Below are positions 56,609 through 64,000 of a stretch of DNA of 64,000 nucleotides, piece after piece (position 1 is the stretch's first letter; every line of letters starts with the position of its first letter). The notes below the pieces were generated by a model. The model did not search any database. It was not told the origin of the DNA and saw only the letters and a program-made list of their open reading frames with translations. Made by a program: the position numbers and the translations under genes. This DNA is from Gnetum montanum (lineage: Eukaryota > Streptophyta > Gnetopsida > Gnetales > Gnetaceae), in contig MNCI01022185.1 in NCBI GenBank assembly GCA_015680685.1, positions 8,116-72,115 of the forward strand, given 5' to 3'.

Positions 56609-58641
56609 CACTTTACATAGCTCCTTAGTCTTTTGAATTTTTTTTGTTTTACACATTTTTGGTTTTACAAATTTTTTATTTTCATATTCTTTGTTCTACA
56701 TCCTTTAGTTCTTTAGGTTATTGATCTTTTCTAAGTTTTTGTTTTATACCATTGTTAGTATATTTAATATTTATTGCATACTCTTTTACTTTCTTTTATA
56801 TTTTCTTGTGTTTGGTGTATCTCTCTATTCTTTTTGCTAATAAGGTATTAGGTACAATGGTAATGTGCTACTCAATGGTGATATGTTTCATTTGTAATTT
56901 GATTGTTGATGTCTAGTCTCTGACTTTGAATGTTATTATTGATAACTGGGACATGGTTTCCTTTCATGCAATAGGAAGTGGGTCAACATCATCCACCCAT
57001 TCACATACTTTATGATTTTCCTTGTTTTGGAAATGTGTAGTCCCTTTTTCATTAATAAAACTTTAATAAATTGGTGACTTGTGTAGCTTCTGTAATTGGG
57101 AAGGAATCAAAGGGTTGGACAGGGTGTGGCTTCAAAGGGATGCAGTATTCTTCATGCTTTTCTATTTTCATATGTACAAGAGTGTTCTTGTGAGCTTCTT
57201 ATTATTCTATGTCATTCCACCACAAGAAGTTGAATAAGTCCTTGCATGCTGTGGTCCTCATTAAGAGAGAGAGATAGAGAGAAAAAAAAAAGAAAAGGGA
57301 AGATGAGGATTCAAAGCACATCCTTTGGACAAAATAAATGTGAAAACGCATGGATCTTTACATGGTGTGGTTCCAATCAAAAAATGGAAAAAAAAAAAGA
57401 AAATTCAAAGCACACCCCATAGACCAAATAAAAGGGCTAGAAGCATTGGTTATGGGACTTGTCTTATCTCCTTTAACTAAGGCCCTTTTCTCACTTCCTA
57501 CTTTCTCTCCAATTTGGAATGTTGATTTTTTCATAAGAGCATCCTTGTATCTCACGCGATGAACTATTCTTAGAATGTTGATGCGAAGTCACTAAAAGTG
57601 TTTGGTTTTGGTCTAGACTAATGATGGATCCTATCGAGTCATTTAACCACAAACTCCACAAGGGACTTCAAGTGACCATAATTAGGAACTCCATTCCATT
57701 CTCTCTCTCATCCATCTATGCTTTTCATACCTCACCTCACTGTCAGTTTTGTGTTTTGATTCAATGTTCTAGTTTGATGTGTCAGGTTTCTTAGTTAGTT
57801 ACTTTTTTGTTTTTGTACTTAACTTTCCATAACCATTAATCATCCATGGTGCCGACGAACTCCTTGGTGTGAAGTTATGCAAGGGCATAAAATGCTTGTG
57901 CCTACTTTGGGGAGGACCCACTTGCATACCTTTTGGTTTGGTTAAGTTAAGTTCTTTATCCTTAGACATTGCTACAATCGAATTCTTTTTATTTATCCCA
58001 TCAATGCCATCTAAATGTATGCACCTTCACAACTATTTTTAATGAATTTATTCTTTTTATTGTTGTGAATTTCTATACCCTCTTTCCAGCATTCCTTGTG
58101 TTAAGCTTTTTCTAAATTTTATAGACCACTTCTCTTACTTAACCCATTCGTCAGTCTTCCCACTAACATTATCAAGCAACCAATCTATCACAATCACAAC
58201 TTGGCTAGATAAAATCACTAACAAGACAAGGTATTTAGCTATTATATGTTATAATTTATATACTAATCCTTGATTTTGTTGTGATTGCAGTGGGGAGCAT
58301 GGACTAGAAGTGGGACTGTCTTCACCAAGGTGGATGCAACAATATCACTCACGGGAGTTTGTTCATGAATGTTGGATCTTTTCTACCTCTCCCTTATTCT
58401 TCTATTGCCAAAAAGCATTAGATGTCCATTGGATCTAATGGTGTTCTTCCTTGTTGTCATGAACACCTAATTTTGTACACAACTGTAATGTTGTATGCTC
58501 AAGCACTTCTATATTTGTACGTTTCCTCAATGTCATTCTGCATGTCAAGTCAAACATTTCATCCCTCCTAATATATTTTGTAAGGAAATTGTTCCTCTTC
58601 TTCTGTACTCGAGGATGAGTTTTCATTCAATAGTGGATGTA
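56609..58641 (+). mobile_element. Element D: 3' tail with intron-like segment, no extra ORF
   Basis: T-rich run (56640-56830). Then the family tail: a GGGAAGGAATC block (57095), an AAAGCACACCCCATAGAC block (57405, with a partial duplicate near 57315) and a GTGCCTACTTTGGGGAGGAC block (57900). It has an intron-like segment at 58231-58290: AAG|GTATTT, branch-like TACTAAT at 58261, T-rich, GATTGCAG. After it the sequence reads GGGGAGCATGG and goes straight to the pre-LTR block (CTCGAGGATGAGTTTTCATT), so the extra ORF seen in A and C is missing. Confidence 0.7.
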
Positions 58642-59509
58642 TGATGAATCGTGTTTTTCATATGCTCCAATATCATAGCAGCCTTGATATTAGGTACATG
58701 ATATCAAGTATGTAATATTGCAGCCCAAGATGCAATATCGTGCATTTGATATCATAGGGTTACTCACAAGTTTATAAATACAACTCCCAAGCACATGATT
58801 GGTAGTAGTTTTTGGCAATCAACTAGCAAAACTCTTATAGTTTGTTCATTTGAGAGTTAGAATATTTTCCAGTGCCTGCAGCAGGAGGTCTAAGTGTGAT
58901 CAAATCTTTATTCAAGCATTGATGTCCCTGAACACACCATTATATTGGCAATAAATATAAGCTTTTTGATTCATCCTTACAACACTTGAGACTTTATTTC
59001 TTATGCATTTATCTATTGTGATTTCACACAATTTACATTAATGTTATTCATGTAGCAATTAATTTTGATTAATTATGTAACTCATTTAAATACACAAGCA
59101 TGACCCCTTTGAACATACATGTTATACTTGGTAGCTCAGAAGTGATTAGCATTTCACGACCTAGTAGTGTTTACACAAAGTTTAGGATGTGTCCAGGAAA
59201 TAGGGATGGTTACTTGTGTTAGGCTAGATTAGACAATAGTTTACTTAACACTTAATTACTCTCACTTTTATTCTTGTTTTAGGTGATTCATTTGATAAAA
59301 CATAGAATAATAAAAATCTTATGCCTCAATCACACTAAATCATACATTTTCATTTCACAAGTGGCGCTAGAAAGACAACGAACAGGCAACACGAACTCAT
59401 CATTTAGCTCTAGCATACTCAGTAATTAAAGTTTGTGGAATTTGACTAGATTGCATGTGAACGCTTGTAATTTGTATGGTTGAATGTAGGGGTATCTTAT
59501 TGCTCATCA
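58642..59509 (+). repeat. Element D: 3' LTR
   Basis: TGATGAATCGTG ... GCTCATCA, with TATAAATA at 58773-58780. Matches 46189-47057 throughout, including the GATAT-type words in U3. Confidence 0.9.
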
Positions 59510-61035
59510 GGAAGGATTCAAAGGTTTACACAAGGTGTGACTTCAAGGGGACTCAATACTCTTTGTACTCTTCTACTTACTTGAGTGCTTGAATGTTTCC
59601 ATTGACTTCTCACCATTTCATGTCAACCAATAATAGAAAGTTAAATAAAGTCTTTACATGGTGTGGTTTCCAATTCAAAAAAAATTATGGAAATTCAAAA
59701 CACACCCCTTAGACAAATAAAATAGGCTACAAGCACTTCTTATGGGACTAAAAAGACATGTTAACCATGCCTCAAGATCTCCTCTAACTAAGGTCCTCTG
59801 TCACTTCCTGCTTCTCTTTATGGAATGGTGGTCATTTTGTGGAACCACTCTTGTGTCTTAAGGGGGTGGATTAGTCTTGGAGTGGTGATGCGAGGTCACT
59901 GAAAGTAGTTAGTTTTGATCTAGACTAAGGATGGATCTTCTTGGATCATTTTAAACATAAACTCTACAAGGGACATATTATGGCCTCAATTTGAGGTTCC
60001 ATCCCACTCTCTTAATCATCCACCTATGCTGCCCATAACTCACCTCACTATAAATTTTCATGTTATGCTCAAGGATGATGTGTTGGAATTCTTGGATAGA
60101 TTCTTTCTAGTATGTCCTTAACTTTTTATAACCATTAATTGATTGTAAGGGTTAGAAACTCCTTAGTTAAGGTTATGCAAGGGCAAAAGGACATGTTCCT
60201 GCTATGGGGAGGATCCACTTACATATCTCTTGCTTTAGATAGTTAAGCCTCCCTACCTTATACATTGTTGCAATCATATCTTTCACATGCCCCATTGTGC
60301 TCCCAGCTATGTGCTCCTTAAACTTTCATAAACTTCATTCTTCAACCATTTTGTTAAATTTTCTAAACTCCAACATCTTCTTTTGCTATTTTCATTATGT
60401 CTGTGGCTTTTTCAGGTTCCATTTGACTCAAATTTCACTCAAAAATTCCTTGTATTTTCAAAGTTTGACCAAAGTTAATGGTGATCAACAGCTGCATCGA
60501 CTAGGCCTAGTTAATGCAATCAACCCTGTGAATAGGGCCCCGTTCATGCAACACAAAATGTTGATAAATATCACTGAGCACTTTATAATTTTTATCATTT
60601 ACATCAGAACAAGAGAGGAGTTTTTGTCATTTTTTAGAGCCCCAAATCTTCTAGAGCCCATAACTTCTTGAATGTTTGTCCAAATGATACCATTCTGTGA
60701 TCCTATAGCTATTAGAGGTAAGCTCTTAGTTATGGGGGCCATAAAATTTAAGGTTTCTAACAAGAATTTTTTGAAATTTTTTTTGACTCCTCCAAAGTGT
60801 TATGAAAGATAATGATATTGAACCATCACTTTTTGAGAGTTTGACCCTTCCAACACCCTCCGATGGGACTATAATCATTTATTAATATTAAGATACAAGC
60901 CAACTAATGATTAAAATTGATCAAATCAACCATAATCATAAGTTAGCCAAGTGTAACCTTCCTAATAAGATAAGGTATCCCAATTATTTCACATTACATA
61001 ATAATTGCTAACCCATGGTTATGTTGTGATTACAG
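59510..61035 (+). mobile_element. Element C: post-integrase tail, right part, with intron-like segment
   Basis: Resumes C after nested D (GGAAGGATTCAAAGG). Family blocks include AAACACACCCCTTAGAC (59699), CTCTAACTAAGG and GGGGAGGATCCACTT (60215). The last 61 bases (60975-61035) look like a small intron: AAG|GTATCCC, a branch-like GCTAAC at 61007-61012, GTGATTACAG|ATGG. A 124-codon open frame at 60297-60671 shows no domain and is probably chance. Confidence 0.65.
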
Positions 61036-63896
61036 ATGGCATCGAGACTAAAACAACCATAGGAAGAAGGACCATCTCAACTAAGGGAGAAATGACCTTG
61101 AACTAGAAGCAACCAACAAGAACAAGCCTAGGAACATGTAGAAGAAATCCATGAAATGGGGACCTCTTCTAGAGGATCCCAAAGTGGTATCTATTTGACA
61201 AATTCCCAAGGAAGAGGTTGCAAAAGAACAATCGTAGCGAGGGAAGGCTGCAAGGCCCATATCAAGACTTGAAGTCACAAACACAAGACTTCCTTAATAC
61301 AATTAGGCCCTACGATGTCCAATGCTTAGTTCTCCAAGAACTAAACTTCAGGCTATTTTTAGAACATGCTTTAGCAAAAGTAAAGACACAATTGCAAACC
61401 TCTCTCATGTGTCCAATCATCACTTTCATTGGGGAGTGGTACATGGAAAAGACATACCTCTTCTAGAACAATAGATGAGCAAGTTCCATTGTGGAAATCA
61501 AGGACATTCAAGAGTCCAACTTAGTTGAAGCCATCGTGCAAGCTCTTGGGTTGCCTAATTCTAGAACATAATTGACAAACCTATCTATGCAAACTAGTCT
61601 AGAGGCCAAAAAGGAGTGGACCCAATGATGTTATAGGGTCGATCGTAAGGAGTTGGTGTGCTCACTCCGATAAAGCACGTATACTTTGAGATAGCAACCT
61701 ATCACCTCAATCTAATAGTGAGGCCCAGTAAGATGATTACTTCTCCACCTAAGCATGCACCACTCTAAGAGATAGATTTCTAGCAAACCTTCAATAATTA
61801 ATCTATTTAGAGATAGAAAAGTGTTTCAAAGAAAATGAACATGGAAGAAAAACCTTGCCTTTTTCATGCCTTATCTGAAAACCTTGCAAAAGGGCAAGGA
61901 TAGCTTACTATGAAAACAACATGATTAAGCATACTGTTGTAGCCTCTTGGTCTAAAATGATGAAAGATAAGATGCCTTCCATTTCTAAGAAGAAGTACAA
62001 TAATCATCACCTCCACCACCCACTCAAGAAACAATGCCAGAGGCCCATGCAGCCATTGACTGCTTGCACAAAATCTGATAATAGCTACTGTAGGAGAAAG
62101 AGTCGTAAGTAGGAACAAGTGGTGAAGATTGATCTGTATATTGACCTGTGATGAGTCACCTTAATGAGGTGGCTCAAATAATTAGTCAAGTGGAGGAAGG
62201 TGGCCCAATATTCTTAGCCCAACGTATGGAGCTTCCTATGAGATTGAATCCCAGTACCCGAGAGATGACGATGTCTCTATATTAACACCATTTATTCCCA
62301 AAAATCTTTGGGAATGCTACCTCCTTTTCAGTGTGCTTGGAGAAGGATGAAGAGGCAACTATACTAGTGATGCAACACCAAGGATAGGAGACAGCTACAG
62401 AAGTGGTTGTTGATTGAATCGTAGAAGTACTTAATGCACTTGTGGTATCTGTACCAAACATATCTACACTTTAGGATGTGCAGACATCTACAAGAACTCT
62501 AAACAAAAAATTGAGTGCATCCTAGCATGAAGAGTTGCTGGATTAACTAGTGGGACTCAGCAACTGATTCTAGACAACTTTGATTTTCCAAACAACATTA
62601 TTTCATCCTAGTTAGAGTTGCTCAAGGTAAAGGGGATATGTATCATCCTAGAAGAAAAACTTGAAATTGCTCAAGCATAAAACCAACACTTGGCCACATA
62701 GGTTTCTAAATTACATGCCCTCTTTGCTAACCCTACACTCCTCAACCCTACAATAACCAAAGATGAAGCTTTTTAGTAGCTTCAAGAATGATTAAAACAA
62801 GTTGAGGAGGGAATGGTAATGTTTATCTTTAACTAGTCTATGGCCAAAGTAAAGACCTGTTTAGTTTAAAAGGACATAGTTTAGATGCATCAAAAAAATG
62901 AAACACTGAACATAGAGAACCACCACTTATGAAATGTTGATGCACAAAAACAAAAAATGCAAGAATTTATCCATCAACAACAATAGCAACTAGCTATAGC
63001 AAATATGTAATTAAATAAATTGCCAATAGAAAATCACAATTTGTCTATGGAGGAAGCTTGTGCCTTATGCTAGAAATCTACTATTGAAATTACCATATGG
63101 AAGAATGAGGCTCTTAAATTTGAGAGAGTCAAAAATCACTAGAAAGGCCAAGTTGGCCTGTAGAAGGAGGTGAATGAGAAGCATGTCCAAATGGCTAAAG
63201 AAAAAGTAAATAAGACCCTCTAGCAACTCTAGTAAGGAAAAGACATATGGTAGCTTATCATTGATGGGAAAGATGCCTATAACAAAGTGGAGATCCACAT
63301 GAAGGAGTTACAAATCGAAGAAATGATAGAATATATGGAACTAGCCAATCTCTGATATGTAAATTTGACAATGCTAACTACTAGACAGCTACCATCGAAA
63401 CTCAAAAAATAAGTTGCTAGCTCATACTTGCTATACAAAACCAAGTTTAAGCACCACAAGGACACCAAGCAAAAGCTTGAGACAACAAATACTAAAATCA
63501 AAGTTCTCAAGGCATGATTCACTCATCAATGATCAACTATTGAGAACCCAACTAGGAGAATGAATGACTACTAGGAGCTGCAAAACACAGTCAGGGCATT
63601 CGATAATGAACGCACAACAATTTGCTGCTTAGTTTGTCAATGCTAAGGAGATGTTCCCTACAATTCCCTGTCCTTGGAATGTGCCCATTTTAGCCCACAT
63701 TGGCGAAGTTGCATGAACCATGCACAATCCTAAGAGTAAGGAGGAAAAAATAAAAGCATTATTGGATGCTTTCCATTTGCCATTAGAAGTTGCAATAGCA
63801 GCTGGATAGCCACAACAGCCTTAACCACCACATGTGCCTAAAGCTGGAGAAGGTCTATCAAAGCCTCAGGAGCTTTCACCACCTGGGACTGTGTGA
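61036..63896 (+). pseudogene. Element C: extra 3' ORF (aORF), broken
   Basis: Begins at the ATG directly after GATTACAG (MASRLKQP). Readable pieces: a VEEIHEMGTSSRGSQSG stretch, LNFRLFLEHALAKVKTQLQT, FIGEWYMEKTYLF and EAIVQALGLPNSRT. A middle part is in shifted frames, and a long Lys/Glu/Gln-rich, coiled-coil-like section runs from about 62600 to 63500. The well-kept end reads PWNVPILAHIGE, KIKALLDAFHLPLEVA, PPHVPKAGEGLSKPQELSPP, then TGA 63894-63896. Element A carries the same protein (13003-14318 plus 23634-25068). The domain is not recognised. Position after IN and behind a splice-acceptor-like site suggests an env-like or accessory protein, but no membrane or signal segment is visible. 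Confidence 0.55.
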
Positions 63897-64000
63897 TCTT
63901 TTTAATTGCCTTCATTTCATTAAAGGACATGTTGTCCTATTTCTATTTAGTGTTCAATTTTGTGTCATAAACACCACAATTTGTAATTTTTTTGATTCAT
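63897..64000 (+). other. Start of element C 3' untranslated region
   Basis: Follows the aORF stop. It resembles the region after the aORF in A (25069 onwards: ATGTTGTGTCC against ATGTTGTCC). The 3' LTR is outside the window. Confidence 0.45.

Larger units (their letters stand above)
46189..59509 (+). mobile_element. Element D: Ty3/gypsy retrotransposon, split by insertion E
   Basis: LTRs 46189-47057 and 58642-59509 are close copies. The target duplication is GGAAT (46184-46188) and GGAAG (59510-59514). The uninterrupted tail of D itself reads GGGAAGGA at the same place, so the left copy has mutated. Internal order is PBS, gag, PR, RT, RNase H, IN and tail without extra ORF. IN is interrupted by 52717-55922. 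Without E the element is about 10.1 kb. Confidence 0.88.
38614..64000 (+). mobile_element. Element C: Ty3/gypsy retrotransposon with extra 3' ORF, hosting nested element D
   Basis: 5' LTR (38614-39438), PBS, gag, PR, RT, RNase H and IN, then the post-IN tail, which stops at 46188 and resumes at 59510. Between them lies element D. Joining 46188 to 59510 restores the tail sequence seen in D itself at about 57095 (ATTGGGAAGGA...). The extra ORF follows (61036-63896), and the 3' LTR is beyond the window. It is the most complete element in coding content, though full of stops. Confidence 0.88.

Noticed and set aside
60297-60671. 124-codon open frame in element C tail as a gene
   Set aside because: Phe/Asn/His-rich, no domain, no counterpart open in the tails of element 1, B or D.

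Overview
This window looks like intergenic heterochromatin of a seed plant with a very large, repeat-rich genome. A gymnosperm is plausible, but that is inference. Nearly everything recognisable is a decayed retroelement riddled with stops and frameshifts. I see no intact host gene and nothing bacterial. The only host-gene traces are broken copies: a soluble inorganic pyrophosphatase, a PPR protein and a U6 snRNA. Decay is dominated by C->T and G->A changes, as expected from long-methylated plant DNA.

Layout. 1-2122 is the 3' end of a Ty3/gypsy element (element 1), inserted in the tail of an RTE-type LINE (2123-2155). 2156-6150 holds a short RTE fragment and a minus-strand gypsy PR-RT fragment. 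6151-26110 is gypsy element A (TSD ATTAG on both sides). It has gag but no pol, plus an extra 3' ORF, and is split by a complete gypsy element B (14319-23633, TSD GCAGG/GTAGG). 26111-38613 is a LINE graveyard: a U6 pseudogene, a LINE C-terminal fragment, a minus-strand LINE (J) interrupted by an RTE LINE with a 12-bp TSD, a plus-strand LINE interrupted by a minus-strand solo LTR (TSD ATAAC), a minus-strand LINE head, and a minisatellite. 38614 to the window end is gypsy element C. It is interrupted at 46189-59509 by gypsy element D (TSD GGAAT/GGAAG), and D's integrase is interrupted at 52717-55922 by insertion E (TSD CATAT, ends TGTTGGC/GCCAACA). E carries the pyrophosphatase and PPR fragments.

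The gypsy elements form one family. LTRs are about 0.8-0.95 kb with TATAAATA, and the PBS matches the 3' end of tRNA-Asp. The order is gag (CCHC-like knuckle), PR, RT, RNase H, IN, then a 2-kb or longer tail. In A and C the tail holds an additional, probably coiled-coil ORF starting immediately after a splice-acceptor-like AG. A matching intron-like segment of about 60 bp occurs in elements 1, C and D and, decayed, in B. B and D lack the extra ORF.

The most interesting items are insertion E with its chimeric host-gene content, and the extra 3' ORF with its conserved intron-like leader. Several assembly defects (a flipped contig, an unmerged overlap, a 157-N gap) affect interpretation.
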